Assembly: GCA_037501455.1 (NCBI GenBank)
Contig: CM074860.1
Location: forward strand, 53,826,501-53,890,500
Direction: 5' to 3'
Length of the DNA stretch: 64,000 nt
From: Lantana camara
Taxonomy: Eukaryota > Streptophyta > Magnoliopsida > Lamiales > Verbenaceae
Position 1 is the first letter of the stretch. Every line of letters begins with the position of its first letter. A program made the translations under genes and the position numbers. The notes under the pieces were generated by a model. The model ran no database searches. It was not told the DNA's origin and was given only the letters and a program-made list of their open reading frames with translations. Of this stretch, positions 34,124 through 45,703 are shown in pieces.

Positions 34124-35110
34124 GGGCAGCAAAACGTGACAGAAACAAGGCTAAACACGGGAGGAAACAAAATTGATCAAACCCACCTCAAAACTCAACC
34201 AAGTCACTGCAAATTCAAGACATAAGTTCAAGTAGGCATGCTCTAACACATATCTCAAACTCAAGGCATGAAACAAGCAAGAAACTGATACCGCAAGTTG
34301 CCATTAAAGCACCTTCAAGCTCCATTAATGGAGTTTCAAACCATATTCAACCAACACACCAAATTTTATCAATTATGGAACAAGGAAGCTTGAAACAATA
34401 TCATGTAACAATCTTGGAGCCTTTGATTCAAAGATGGAGACAAGAGAGCAAATTTTCACATACATGCACTATTCATCATCTTCTCCAATTCATAGAATCA
34501 AGAAAGGAAAGCAAGATTCAATCGGGTAGAATCGAAGCACGTAATGAGAGGATCACAAATCTTACCTTGGTTCTTCGATCGGATGGTCGGATGGGGCACA
34601 AGCTTGAGCCTAAGCTTAAATGGCCAAGGGGTTTTCTTCTTCTCTTTCTCTTTTCCCATCTTGGTACGTGAAAAATGGGGGAGAAGGGCTGATATTTTCA
34701 GCCCATTAAGGACTAAAATGGGTCGGTCTTGAGAGGAAACGGGTCGGGCCAAAGATCCGGTCCAAACGGATCGGATTTTAAAACGACAGGGCAAACAAAC
34801 GGCTTTAGAAAAATAAAAGGTTAACATCATCGAATCCGAATCACCGAAACAAACTTAATGACAAGGTTGAAATTCGCATTCGAATTCCCGAGCTCAAGGT
34901 AGCCACGAAGGCTCAAACACCCTAATGATAATTAGGTCCTTAATTTGCAAGTATTGGACGATTGAGTCCAAGTACATTTAATTAAATTCTAAAGCGCACA
35001 TAACTAAAATAGATTACAAATTGACACGTAAGGCATGTGAATCACATAATTACTGAATTAAACTCTCCCGAGACATCGTACCTGGATTGCCGAGAAGACG
35101 GGGTGTTACA

Positions 35111-36177
35111 GAAACAATTAAAAGTACATGATAAAAAGATAAATAAAAAGGTAAGGAATAAAGATAAATAAATGATTAAAAATAAATAAAAAAAGAGAAT
35201 TTGAGAGTTCTAGAAGAGTTTAAGCATAAAACTGCTAAAATACGTGACAGAATTTATCTAAAAAAAAAAAAGAGTTTATGACAGCAAATGAGTTTCTCGC
35301 TTAATATAATAGTATAGATAGTATAGATACTGGTTTGGTGATGTGCACAAATTAAGGTTGAAAAATTCTAACCAGTTAACCGTGCAGTCGCAGACCTGAT
35401 TTCAAATTTTAAATTTATGTTAGGTGTAGAAATTTTAACGGATAACAATGCATGGAGGAGAACGTGTGATAACCGAAATCTTTTTTCTTGAAAATAATTA
35501 AAAAACACAAACTATTCCTAGGGTTTTTATCTTTTCTCTCTGGAAGTCATCTCCTCTTTCTCTTTTCTTTGTTTCCCAACGAGATGCAAATCTCGTTTGA
35601 GATCTGGATCTCTTTGAGTTCCTTATCTATGTTGTTTGCAATTTATTTCTCTTTATTTTGTTGTTCCTCTCGTATGAGAGTATTTTTTCTCTCGTATGAG
35701 AGCTGTTTTCCCCTCTCGAATGAGAGCATGTTTAATTTCTTTTTCTTTTGAGATCTCATCTTATTGCAGGTGGTCCTCCCGGTTCTGCAAGCGTCCGCTT
35801 CTTTTGTCACATATGGATGACTGTGATTACTTAAATATCAAATCAGCCTGATCACGTATGACTCAATCTTTAGCAACTACAGAGTTTTCAATTGTTGAGA
35901 ATCTGGTGGTGGAAGAAGTTGTTAGTTTTTTTCTTATGGTCTTTAGAAGTATTAGATCTAGTTTTGAGAATGTAGTTTTTGTTCTATTAGACGTGGAGCA
36001 AATACGATTGTCCACAAATTTATTAGAATTGTAGCCTGCGTTGCTTTTCTCATTATTCCATTGTATGTTTTAATTTTGGTTGATTTATTAGATTTTCCCT
36101 TCGGGGTTTACGTTTCAAAAAATAAAATAAGAAATTCAAAAACTAAATCTAAGAGCAGAGTTTCTAGCAGCTATATG
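35111..36177 (+). other. Unassigned flank with a possible LINE 3' end
   Basis: AT-rich DNA with a pyrimidine-rich segment opening CCTAGGGTTTTT (35,517), three CTCTCG-ATGAGAG palindromes, an acceptor-like TTATTGCAG (35,762-35,770), then AT-rich sequence ending TTTTCCCTTCGGGGTTTACG and an A-rich tail (36,080-36,145). A CCTTCGGG box just before an A-tail is usual at the 3' end of plant L1-like LINEs. No RT or endonuclease frame is present, so at most this is a short 5'-truncated copy; host gene leader DNA is the alternative. Confidence 0.35.
35667..35726. repeat. Three copies of CTCTCG[T/A]ATGAGAG
   Basis: Copies at 35,667-35,680, 35,689-35,702 and 35,713-35,726 (the last with A in place of T), separated by 8 and 10 bases of T-rich DNA. 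Confidence 0.9.
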
Positions 36178-36179
36178 TG

Positions 36180-37225
36180 TGTTGTGCATACATGGAGTAT
36201 GATGGGCCCAAATCACGCTCGGATCATCGTCGTACACGTGTCGAGATCGAGACGACCCCGCCAGATCTATCTGGTACAATTGGGCCTGGACGTTCGGAAA
36301 GATGGGCTCGCGATAACTGATCCAGCCCATCTACCTGCCAGAGTGCATCCTTCGAGCGCGGGAGTCACTCTCCCAGTCTCGCGCTGGACAATCACAATTT
36401 CGCATCGCAGGGACAACCGCCACCCAAGACTCGTGTCACGTGCACGGGATACTCCCTTGCTTGCTACACGCTCGAGACCATCCTAACGCTCGCGTCCTCG
36501 CAGCGCTCACGTAATCCTTAAAGCATTACCCATCCATCAGGGTCCACCCCAATAGGCCTCAAAGCCCTCTCGAAGGTACGAGCGACCTCATGGCTAGAGC
36601 TTCACCCGAGCGTCCCTACGTTCGAACAAGCCAATTTGGGGAATCCTCTCTCTTGAGCATCCCGACGCTCGAGTCAGGCATTCTATGGGCCACACCCTCA
36701 AGCATCCCTACGCCTATGTGACCGTCTCAGGGTAATTTAGCGCTTACGGTTGTTGTACAACTGCCTCTAACACGCACAGGTAGTGCGCACACCAAACTTT
36801 GACACCCACTACCATCCATACAAAGGTATATTTCAGGGCTGTCATTCTCAAATACCATCACACGATGCCACGTGTCTAGGGCAACACAGGTTTGGGACCA
36901 CAAGGTCACTTTTACCAGATTACCCCTGCCCTCAACATATAAATAGGGAAAATCAGCTTATTTCTCCCTAAGCCAACTTCTCTACAAACAACTCACACAA
37001 AAACTGGGCATTTTTCCTCTGATCTTCATCTTCTTCAAGCTCCTTGCATTTCACCATTTTCATTACATCCTCACTGCATTTTCTGGGGTTATCCTAGCTG
37101 GAAGAACCCACGCTCACCTGGAAACCCAGTTCCTGAGGCTCTCACGCCTGTGATAGTCTTCCTTTCCACAAACAAATTCTAAAGTGATTGGTTTTCACAT
37201 CTTTTCCCTGTTTTCAGCACCATCA
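36180..37225 (+). mobile_element. 5' LTR of Tat-type element I (start approximate)
   Basis: It ends at about CCATCA (37,225) just before the primer site. TATAAATA lies at 36,938-36,945. The body is GC-richer than the surrounding LTRs and rich in CTCGAGC/CCCTACG strings. The exact left edge is uncertain (a TG between 36,178 and 36,200) because the 3' LTR is outside the window. Length near 1 kb is normal for Tat elements. Confidence 0.6.
36938..36945 (+). promoter_or_regulatory. LTR TATA box (element I)
   Basis: TATAAATA about 290 bases before the LTR end, followed by CTTATTTCTCCC leader-like sequence. Confidence 0.6.
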
Positions 37226-37229
37226 TTTT

Positions 37230-37248
37230 TAGCGCCGTCTGTGGGAAA
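37230..37248 (+). other. Primer binding site region of element I
   Basis: TAGCGCCGTCTGTGGGAA, one change from the TGGCGCCGTCTGTGGGAA that commonly follows Tat-type LTRs; the first bases match the 3' end of a GGCGCCA tRNA (Asp-type). Confidence 0.6.
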
Positions 37249-37325
37249 CCATCATCTTCTTCTTCAGATCTTCATCTGTTTCTTCCTCTTCAACTAGTTG
37301 AAAAGTAACACTAGCAGTTTCAATC

Positions 37326-38950
37326 ATGGTTATAGCAACAAGATCAGGAGCTCTTGACAATAGGGGTACTCTTCCTCCGGTGAACGAGGAAAATCCAAAG
37401 GACGATCCCAGTGCCGCTAAGAACGCCGCCGTGCGAGCCGGTAACTCCCCTGTGGATGGGAATACTCTTCCGGCCACCAATGCGGGAAACGGAGGTAAGG
37501 AAGCCTTGGTGGGATCTCTCCCCGTCATTGGGACTGAAGCTGGAGCCTCTGCTACCCCGCCTGTGGTGCTCATGCCCGCCGCCACCGTCACCAACCCCAC
37601 TTCATACTCCATGGCGATGCCCCCACCTGGGTATACATACATGCAACCCAGCGTTATGCCTGGAATGATGCCAGGCATGGTGCCCATGGTGCAGCCTTAC
37701 CAAGTGGGCACATTACAACTTCCCATTTCCATTCCTAGAGAAATCCAAGGAGTGGAAATACACCAGATGACATCGCAACAACTGCAAACGCTCTACGCTC
37801 AATGTGAGGTACAAGTCGCCCAAAATGCCTGGAAGCACTTTACATCTGTCAACTTCCCCTCGGGAGCGGGCGCCCAGATGGCTCCCCCCTATGGGCGGAC
37901 TTCAAGTTCACACGTTAACTGCTGCCCAGAACGTATTGAGGGCTCAGCCATCACCACCGACACCAGCACAGGGGAAAGAGCCCCCCCCTCCCCCGAGGGA
38001 CGAAGAGGAACAGCGTCCCATAGAGAAGGAAAAAGCCCCCCAGGCGAGGGGAGATGCGGAAGAGGAGGTCCAATCCAGGCCACCGGAAGAGCGAATAGGA
38101 GGGAAGGGAACGACCCTCATTTGGCTGTTGTCCAAAACCAACTTGAAGGTCTGCATCAGATAGTGGAGCAGCTCTCTCGAGCACGGTCTCATGTCCCCCA
38201 TGCTGGGGACGAGAGGTCCAAGGCTAGAGACGCTCATGACCTACGTGATCGAATCCCTCGCCGCTGGAGGGAAGAAGACTACGAAGAGCACGACCATGAG
38301 GCGGGAACCACAGGCCTCTAACAGGCGGTTCGCCCCCTCAACGATGAAGTTTTGATGGCCCGCACGGGGATGGGCAAAATCCCCACATCCGTCAACCGTT
38401 ACAATGGAACCACCGATCCGGCCGAGCACCTGGATCACTTCGTGTATCTGATGCACCTGTACGAGCATTCCAGTCATTACTGGACGAAGGTCTTTGTCAC
38501 TTCCCTCGTGGGAATGGCATAAGAATGGTACAAGAAGATGCCCCCTCGCTCCATTCGAGGGTATGAAGATTTGACTAGGGCCTTCATGAGTCACTTTAAT
38601 TGTTTGAAGGCACCAGCACCTCCAGCCACGGCTCTCTACAGCTTGGTGCAGGGACCGAGCGAGACTCTCAAGTCCTTCATGGGCCGGTTCAGCAAAGAGA
38701 TCCTGCTGGTGGAGAAGCCCTCGATGGATTTCTTGAGGCACGTACCCTTTGGGGCGATCAATATGAAGAACTACGTCAGTACGGAGTTCGGGGAGGACGT
38801 GGCAAAGAAAAAGCCTCGCTCACTGATGGAAATCAGAGATATAGCTGACTCCTTCTTCACCCTCGAAGACATGTATATCTCGAGGGAGCAAAAACTTGTG
38901 AATGCCCCTTGAACCAATAAGGGCGAGGAGGACAGAGGAGAATCCAAGAA
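37326..38950 (+). pseudogene. gag: Gag of Tat-type element I, first part
   Basis: The ATG at 37,326 opens a 331-codon frame with a proline/methionine-rich N-terminus (PGYTYMQPSVMPGMMPG). From about 37,800 to 38,160 the better protein (LTAAQNVLRAQPS, EKEKAPQARGDAEEE) is in another frame, so two frameshifts are likely. After the stop at 38,321 the capsid core continues: VNRYNGTTDPAEHLDHF, EWYKKMPPRSI (with a TAA just before E), FMSHF, PSETLKSFMGRF and SLMEIRDIADSFF. A TGA lies at 38,910. The frame then runs into the AAGAA duplication of the 38,951 solo LTR. The DPAEHLDHF and LKSFMGRF blocks are those of Tat/Athila-type gag. Confidence 0.88.
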
Positions 38951-40396
38951 TGTAGCACCCCTACACGTGGGGTTGCCACACCCCCGCACTACAGGCCGAT
39001 CCACACACGAAATGGATAGTCCGTACATGAATCAACCTGCAGCGAACGGGTGACAATAAAATAAAACAACAAGCTAGGCTGGACTAACTCAACATTCAGC
39101 AGAAAATAAAGCGGAAGCTTAACATTATCAGTTTGTTATATAACCAATACCCGTAAGCTCAATATATCAATACATTATCATTTCTCATAATTTACATGCA
39201 AAAGTCTCCAATCGTTAACCATAACCATAATGTACTATCTCTGGAAATATCAATATCAATATCATGAAATGTATGAGGTGCTAGACTCAGCTGGGTGACT
39301 TGACACGACTTTGACTCCTTCCTAGCACACGACCGCAACAACCTGAAAGGTGGGGCGTCAGTCTACGAAAGACTGAGTGAAGCTTAATTACATTAGTGCA
39401 AATAACCTGCAAGTTATAACTATCAATATCAAGCAATTTATAAACTAATATGTAAACATGAAACTCAATGGCACACGTATCAGTTTCATGAACTCCGTCA
39501 CTCCAATAACTCCATCACTCCAATAATCTCATCACACCAATACTCCATCACTCCAATAAACTACATCACTCCAATACTCCATCACTCCAATACTCCATCA
39601 CTCTAATAAACTACATCAATCCATAAACTACATCACTCCAATAACAGGAAGGTTGCGAGCCTTCACCATTCATGATAACACGGTAACACGATCATGGTTC
39701 AATCACGGTAACATGGTACATGATTTGTAACAGGATATACAACTTGGCCTGAAATCCATGTAAGGTTGTACGAGTTCCCTGCAATTAACAATTAAACCTC
39801 ACCTTTACTGATACAATGCAAGAAGGTCACGACCTACGGCCCTGCTCTTTGTCACGGGGAAGCTGGTCTTGAATCAAAGAGGGAATGGATGAAATGATAA
39901 TATGTTGTTGATGATGATCCTAACTCTTCAATTCCTTAAAAGTTAGCTTGAATTTGAGATGAAATCTCCTTCCCTTCTTGAGGTGTAAATGTCGGTTTTT
40001 GCTAGGTGAGTGTGTGTGTGATTTTCCTCTCTTGGATGAAATGAGAAATGAATGGAATTATGTGGAAGAATACATCATATATCCTAAGTTGGCATAAAAA
40101 TATGTGATTCATCTCTTTTTGCATATAAGTCCCTCACTTGCTTAAATTAATGCAATTAGGTATAATCTCTAACAAATAATGCAATTATCTCCAAGTCATG
40201 ATATGCAATTAATTACACAATTTCACATAAGAGAGCAATTAATGATCATATAACACACTTAGGTCACTTATATCACTTATTTCATATAATTGATAATCCA
40301 TATAAATATATAGAAGCATATGGCAAGTGATATGATGAAAGTTATAAAGTAACATATAATATCACATGATGATTGAATGAAAATCGGGGCGTTACA
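38951..40396 (-). mobile_element. Short minus-strand solo LTR (1,446 bp) in gag of element I
   Basis: Plus-strand edges TGTAGCACCCC and GGGGCGTTACA, flanked by AAGAA (38,946-38,950 and 40,397-40,401). The edges match the minus gypsy LTRs here, but the body is less than half their length. It contains a minisatellite at 39,491-39,642. Confidence 0.94.
39491..39642. repeat. Minisatellite AATACTCCATCACTCC
   Basis: About nine imperfect tandem copies of a 16-19-base unit (variants AATAAACTACATCACTCC), occupying a tenth of the solo LTR. Confidence 0.88.
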
Positions 40397-40401
40397 AAGA
40401 A

Positions 40402-41230
40402 CCGCCGCCGCAGCCCAGCACCCGCTCGAAGAAACTCCCCACCCCCTCGCCGATTCGAGCGCATCCCCCTCAATAGACCTATTGCGGAGGTCTATTCTAT
40501 GGCGGACAAGAACCCATTCAAAAGGCTGCCCAACATGAGGGAAAACGAAGCTCAGAAGCGGTCGGGCAAATACTGTGCTTTCCACAAGCAAAAGGGGTAT
40601 GACACCACTGAATGCCGCCAGCTGGAAAGCGAGATCCAGAGGCTCATCGCTTGGGGGCACCTCAAGGAGTTTGTGAGGGCGTTGGAAAGGTATGATGAGC
40701 ACTGCGTCGAGCATGTCATGGTGGGGGGGAAGAAGACGCTCGCGTTCAAGAAGTCCTCGCCACCGTCACACCGAGTCCAGTGACCATGGCAAGCAGAAGA
40801 CAGCTGAATTGGAGAACCAAACCTTTGCCGTCATCCACATGATTGCTGGCGGACCCTCGGGAGGAGACTCCAATGCCTCTCGACATCGCCACGTCCGCAG
40901 CTATGACCAGAGACCCTCAAGGCCCAAAACAGTGTATGCTCTGGAGGAATCCTCGCGCTCGAAGGAGAATGAGGTTGTAGGATTCACTGAGAAAGACCCA
41001 GAGCACATTGTAACACCCCATTGGGTCGGTGAAACCTCTGACTGCCCCATGGTGGTTAGTTTAGACGTTCACAATCATTTTGTAAAGAGGGTCTTAATTG
41101 ATAGTGGAAGCTCTGTGAATGTTCTCCCTTACTCAACGTTTCAAAAGATGAATATCACTAACATTCCCCTCGAACCCCTCAGAACAGCCCTCGTTGGCTT
41201 TGGGGATTCCGAGATTGTCCCTCGCGGATA
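40402..41230 (+). pseudogene. gag-pro: Element I gag tail and aspartic protease
   Basis: Gag resumes after the solo LTR with an arginine/proline-rich stretch, then FERIPLNRPIAEVY and a zinc-binding-like CAFHKQKGYDTTEC, the usual Tat nucleocapsid form. A frameshift near 40,740 moves the frame. Downstream is NQTFAVIHMIAGGPSGG and the protease with catalytic LIDSGSSVNVLP (DSGS at 41,100-41,111). A TAA at about 41,229 interrupts the protease. The catalytic triplet is intact. Confidence 0.88.
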
Positions 41231-42337
41231 ATTTCGCTTTGCCACCTCTTTTGGTCATGCCCCACAGCGGAAGACTTTGAGCGTCCTGTATACCGTCGCT
41301 GAGGTAGATCTGCCTTACAACATCATCATTGGGCGTTCAGCCCTCGTAGACTTTAAGGCAATCATCTCTACCTATCATCAGAAGGTCAAGTTCCCCACCC
41401 CTGAGGGAACGGGGGAAGTACTTTGCATTGTTAAGGAAGCCTGCCAATGCTCCATCCTCTCCCTCCGCAGTCACAAGCCCAAGCAGGCCGTCCAAGCTGG
41501 ATCCACCAAAAAATCTGTGGATTTCCCCGAGCTTGATGAAGATGGTCCTGAGCGAAAGAGGGCCAAGCTTTACAAGAAGAAGAACAAGAGGCGAGAGGCG
41601 AGCGCCGCCCAGGGTGCAGAAAGAAATCCCCCGGGCGCCGTAGGAGGGTCTTCCTCAGACAGTGAGGGGGACGGGCCCTCAGAAGGGGCAACCGATCGAC
41701 TAAGCGGCAAGAAGCGGGCGCTTGAAGCCCCGAGGCCAGAAGTGTGGATTGAGCCCACCGAAAAATTTTTGACCATCGAATTGGAACCTGGGAATCCAGA
41801 TAAGACCACACAAATAGGCTCCAATCTCGACGGCCCCTCTGAGATCATGATGATCGACTTTTTGCCAGAAAATCTAGACGTCTTTGCCTGGAAAGCCTAT
41901 GATCTAACTGGCATAGATCCGAGCGTCATGGTCCACAGGTTGAACGTCGATCCCACATTCAAACCTATTAAGAAGAAGAAAAGAGACGTTCATGGATTCA
42001 GAAGGCAAGTCATCGACAAGGAAGTCAACAAACTCCTCGAGGCCCAGTACATTGAAGAAATCCTGTATCCTGAATGGCTCTGCAACATGGTCCTCATACC
42101 CAAGAGCACTGACAAATGGCGCATGTCCAATGACTTCGCGGACCTCAACAAGGCGTGTCCCAAGGATCCTTACCCTCTACCAAGGATTGATCAGCTGGTA
42201 GATTCGACGGCGGCTTGTGAACTTATGAGTATGATGGATGCCTTTTAGGGCTATTATCAAATCTTCATGGCACCCGAGGATCGCCCCAAGACATCCTTTG
42301 TGGTCCACGTAGGAGTTTACTGCTTCTTGGTCATGCC
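41231..42337 (+). pseudogene. pol: Element I protease tail and reverse transcriptase N-terminal half
   Basis: The frame runs 41,277-42,248. The protease end has YNIIIGRSALVDFKAIIST. A lysine/serine-rich linker follows, then RT from FAWKAYDLTGIDPSVMVHRL through the IEEILYPEWLCNMVLIPK, WRMSNDFADLNKACPKD and PYPLPRIDQLVDST blocks, typical of Tat-type RT. One TAG at 42,248 sits in the motif that usually reads DAYQGY, where CAG would fit. The frame continues to VMPF and is cut by the 42,343 LTR before the catalytic loop. Confidence 0.92.
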
Positions 42338-43455
42338 ATTTGTGTAACAGCCCGGATTTTTTAGATCAGAATAGCACGGGTAAGTAAAGGGTTAAGAGGA
42401 AAGCGTTTATAGCCCTAGTCCATTATACATTTCATTCTACGTGAATTATGTGCATCTATGTTTCAATTTATAATTGTGCCTTTTGTGAGAACCATATCAC
42501 TATTCATTCACCGAACCCTAGACCTTTACCTAAACCTTCAGAAATCTTAGAAAGTCGGTTTCCACATTTTTCCAAACTCATCTCATAGCTTTCATCATTC
42601 CGAAATACATTTTAAAATTGTTTGTTGAAAATTCCATTTAGGTCCCTAGATACTATTCATCTTTAATTGTAGGAATTTTCGAAACACTTTTACCTATTCA
42701 ATATTGGGCTCGATAGAATCCTTGCAAAATTTTATGAATTTTGGTATGATTTCTAAACCCTAATTCTTAACGTAGCTTCCGTAGAAATCAAAACCGGCTG
42801 AAAAACCTTAATTTTGCCCTAAATTAGAAATTTCTGAATTTCAACGTTTTTCCTATGCAATATTATAACCATTACGATCCTTGGATTATTTTATGAATTT
42901 TAGGATCTTTTCCAAACTCTAGTTCAAACCCTAACTCGATTTATAAATTTTTCTTTATTTTTCCCAAAGTACTATTTCCACCGTAAAAAAACAAATTTTC
43001 AAACCGTCCAACATTTGGTATCCAATATTACAGTCAAAATGATCCTTGAATTATTTCAAGAATCATGGACACTTTCTCGGGAATCAATTCACATTCTAGC
43101 TTCGTTTATGAATTTTATCGTATTTTTCAAAAGTCCCGAACGACTACAATTTTAAATGTAGACATTCAAACGTTAAGTGTTTATAACCATTAGAAAGCTC
43201 TTTCGATTCTCTTTCTTTTGCAAGTTCTTTCATTTCAAACTAAACCCTAGACATTCTTTTACGAATTTATTAACATTTTTATCCTATTTTAGAATTATTT
43301 TTATTTTGTCATGACTACTAAATAAATTAATTATATCTTAAACATACACATAAGTATACAACTAAAACCCCCTTAATAAATGAACCTAGCTTACTCACAC
43401 CATGATTCATCTAATTAAGTCTCTAAAATTACAACATAAGCCCCCAAGACATACC

Positions 43456-43463
43456 TATAAATA
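43456..43463 (+). promoter_or_regulatory. LTR TATA box (42,343 LTR)
   Basis: TATAAATA, 1,113 bases into the LTR, followed by CTCTCTCCCTCTCTC leader sequence. Confidence 0.6.
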
Positions 43464-45131
43464 GCCTCCTAACTTCACACAAAAAAATCACACCACAAAT
43501 CTCCCACATCTCTCTCCCTCTCGTGACCCTCTCTCCCTCTCTCATATGGTACAATTTTCTTTTATTATTTCATGATTTATGTTATGTTTTTAATATAATA
43601 ATATTAGTAGCATGCTTAAGAATAATAAAATTATGCTTTAGGAATTTATTTTTATAATATATATGCATAATTGTTAGCTTTATGTGTAATGTGCCTACAT
43701 TATGAAATTTTATTTAATTAATTGCATGAATTATGATATGATGTAGCATGAGTATGTATTTAAATAATTATGTTCTTATTTGATTAAATTTATGCTTAGA
43801 ATAATTTATTTGAATTTAATTTATTATTAAAGTGTTACATTTGAATTTAATTATATGTTATGAATTCAAAAATTTGTTGAATGTGATCATGAACTAGTAT
43901 GAACATCGTCATAAGCTTAAGAACACCGTCATAATGTTCTTGAATCAAATTCATGTGCACGTGTGATAGTGTGTGTGTGTGTGTGTGTGTGTGTTCAATT
44001 TTGTGTTATAAAGTGTTTAATTCATAAGAAATTGAATAGTAAATGTTTTTAATAGTAATTTTGACTTTTTGGTCAGCATTTAATTAAATAATTTCAAATT
44101 TTATTTAAAATTAATTATAAAATAGGATTTTGGAATTTTAAATAAAGATTTTTCCAAATTAATTTAAAAATTAATAAAATTATAAAATAATTTCAAAAAT
44201 CAACCTACATTGTTGAATTAAATTCTAAATTTAATTCCTAATACTCTAATTAAGGTCACCACATGATTAATAAATATTTAAGTGGTTAAAGAATTTTTGA
44301 AACATAATTAATTAATTAAATTTCCTTAAACAATTAAAATTAAATTTTGCCGGAAAATAATTTCTAAATGTTATAAGAATTTTATAACATGTTATATTTC
44401 CTAAACCTTATGTGGTTGTTTGATTAGAATAATAAGAACCTAGTTCTAAGTCAGTAGTAATTATTTTCAGGCGACAATTGCACTGAACAGTGGGATCCCT
44501 TCCAATCTGTTTGAATTTCGATACTAGGTGAGGGTTAAACCATTTTCAACTGGAATCATGTATATATCTATATCTAATTATAAAATGATTTCCAAATCTA
44601 CCTATCTATTATTTGATTTCCTATCTATACATATTAATATAATATAATATTCCTCTTTATGAGGAAAATACCATTAAGTCGGAATCAGGATCTTCTCCGG
44701 ACAATATATATTTCAGTCCTATTAATATTAAGAACTGATTCCCAACTAAGCAAGTAAATCACTATTATTTATCAAAATGGGCCCAGCGTGCAGCTGTGTC
44801 GAGCAATACTCGGAAGACATCGGGCCGAGGGTATTGTTGGTGCCACAGACCGCCACCAACTCTTGGTAGTGGTTTAGCTGGAGGTTAGTTACTCCAGGCC
44901 AAGAGAGTTACAAGGGAGAATAACCTCCCTGGGAGAGATAGCTTCCTCCCACATATTACATATCGTCGGTAGGGTTTGCTCCCCTACTGACACTATGGTG
45001 CTGCGGAGTTATTATCATATTTAGTTTTATTAAAGTACTGGTGCCTTGATGAGCCCGGTACTATTTTACAAATATTTTAAGGAGATCGAAAGGAGACGCC
45101 TTACTTGCAGGCGGTACAAATCTTTTATTAA

Positions 45132-45194
45132 ACGGTTCATCATTTATAAATAAACTCCAAATACCCCTATCCCGGTTTCTAACTTATGAACCGT
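45132..45194 (+). other. Conserved stem-loop in plus LTR (42,343 copy)
   Basis: Arms ACGGTTCAT (45,132-45,140) and ATGAACCGT (45,186-45,194), loop containing CCCCTATCCCGG. A second C-G for T-A replacement relative to C and E keeps the stem paired. Confidence 0.6.
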
Positions 45195-45287
45195 ATCATA
45201 TTGCTATATCCTATTGCTATCATTTTATATATACATATCTATATATATAATCATATATATATATATATATCTAAATCTAAGCTTCCT

Positions 45288-45339
45288 TCACTTGGTCACT
45301 TTGACTAATTCCTCGCCTATTTTAAATACATGATTTCAG
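45288..45339 (+). promoter_or_regulatory. Splice-acceptor-like block in 42,343 LTR
   Basis: TCACTTTGACTAAT, a short CTCGCCTATTTT tract and GATTTCAG ending at 45,339; 359 bases before the LTR end. Confidence 0.45.
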
Positions 45340-45703
45340 GGAGCGAGGACAACGACACCTAGAGGTATCTTGAAGCTATAGGTGTCATATTTATTAGATC
45401 AGGCTTAGATTAAGAGCATTTAATCCTGATCATGTATATATTGCTGATAAATTGCTCTTATACATTAACTCCGTATACTACGCTATCATACTACCCCCTT
45501 ACAATATCATGCACTATTCTTTGTGTTATCATGTTGCTTGTTGCAAATTTTAAATTCTTTCATTTTCCGCTGCATTTTATCCTACGCTCTACTTAAGTAC
45601 CGTCTATACCCGTTCGTCATAGTATTTCTCGGGTGCTAGGTCTCACATCCACTCGAGGGTAGTACGGTGCGGGAGTTGTAGTGTTAGGGGGCGCTATAAT
45701 TTG

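Larger units (their letters stand above)
22517..35110 (-). mobile_element. Element G: complete gag-only (TR-GAG-like) Ty3/gypsy element with two LTRs
   Basis: Both LTRs, primer site, gag and polypurine tract are present on the minus strand, and the ends are flanked by matching duplications GAAAC (22,512-22,516 and 35,111-35,115). Only Gag is encoded; protease, RT, RNase H and nearly all of integrase are missing, so it is non-autonomous, as described for TR-GAG elements. By eye the two LTRs differ at about 2-3 percent over a 300-base stretch (25,800-26,100 against 34,420-34,720), so it moved relatively recently. Both LTRs carry later insertions. Confidence 0.9.
29375..35110 (-). mobile_element. 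5' LTR of element G, interrupted by solo LTR-H and internally deleted
   Basis: It starts TGTAGCACCCC at 29,375 and ends GGGTGTTACA at 35,110. Without LTR-H it is about 2.7 kb. Compared with the 3' LTR it lacks about 750 bases near its gag-side end: the first 30 bases match 22,517-22,550, then it jumps to sequence matching about 23,825. The rest matches the 3' LTR closely, including the palindromes and donor-like site (34,561-34,566). Confidence 0.88.
42343..45698 (+). mobile_element. Solo LTR (Ty3/gypsy, plus strand, 3,356 bp) in RT of element I
   Basis: It starts TGTAACAGCCCGG and ends GGCGCTATA (decayed CTACA), flanked by ATTTG duplications (42,338-42,342 and 45,699-45,703). RT codons continue in frame on both sides. 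TATA box at 43,456, donor-like TG/GTACAA at about 43,548, GT repeat at 43,965-43,993, stem-loop 45,132-45,194 and an acceptor-like block ending 45,339, as in C and E. The many AT-rich stretches encode nothing. Confidence 0.95.

Noticed and set aside
35488..35751. 87-codon plus frame as a secreted or membrane protein
   Set aside because: The hydrophobic look comes from T-rich DNA; it overlaps three palindromes and shows no codon or homology support.
37326..38321. 331-codon frame as a possible host Met/Pro-rich protein
   Set aside because: It starts just after a Tat-type LTR and primer site and leads into gag capsid motifs, so it is retrotransposon gag.
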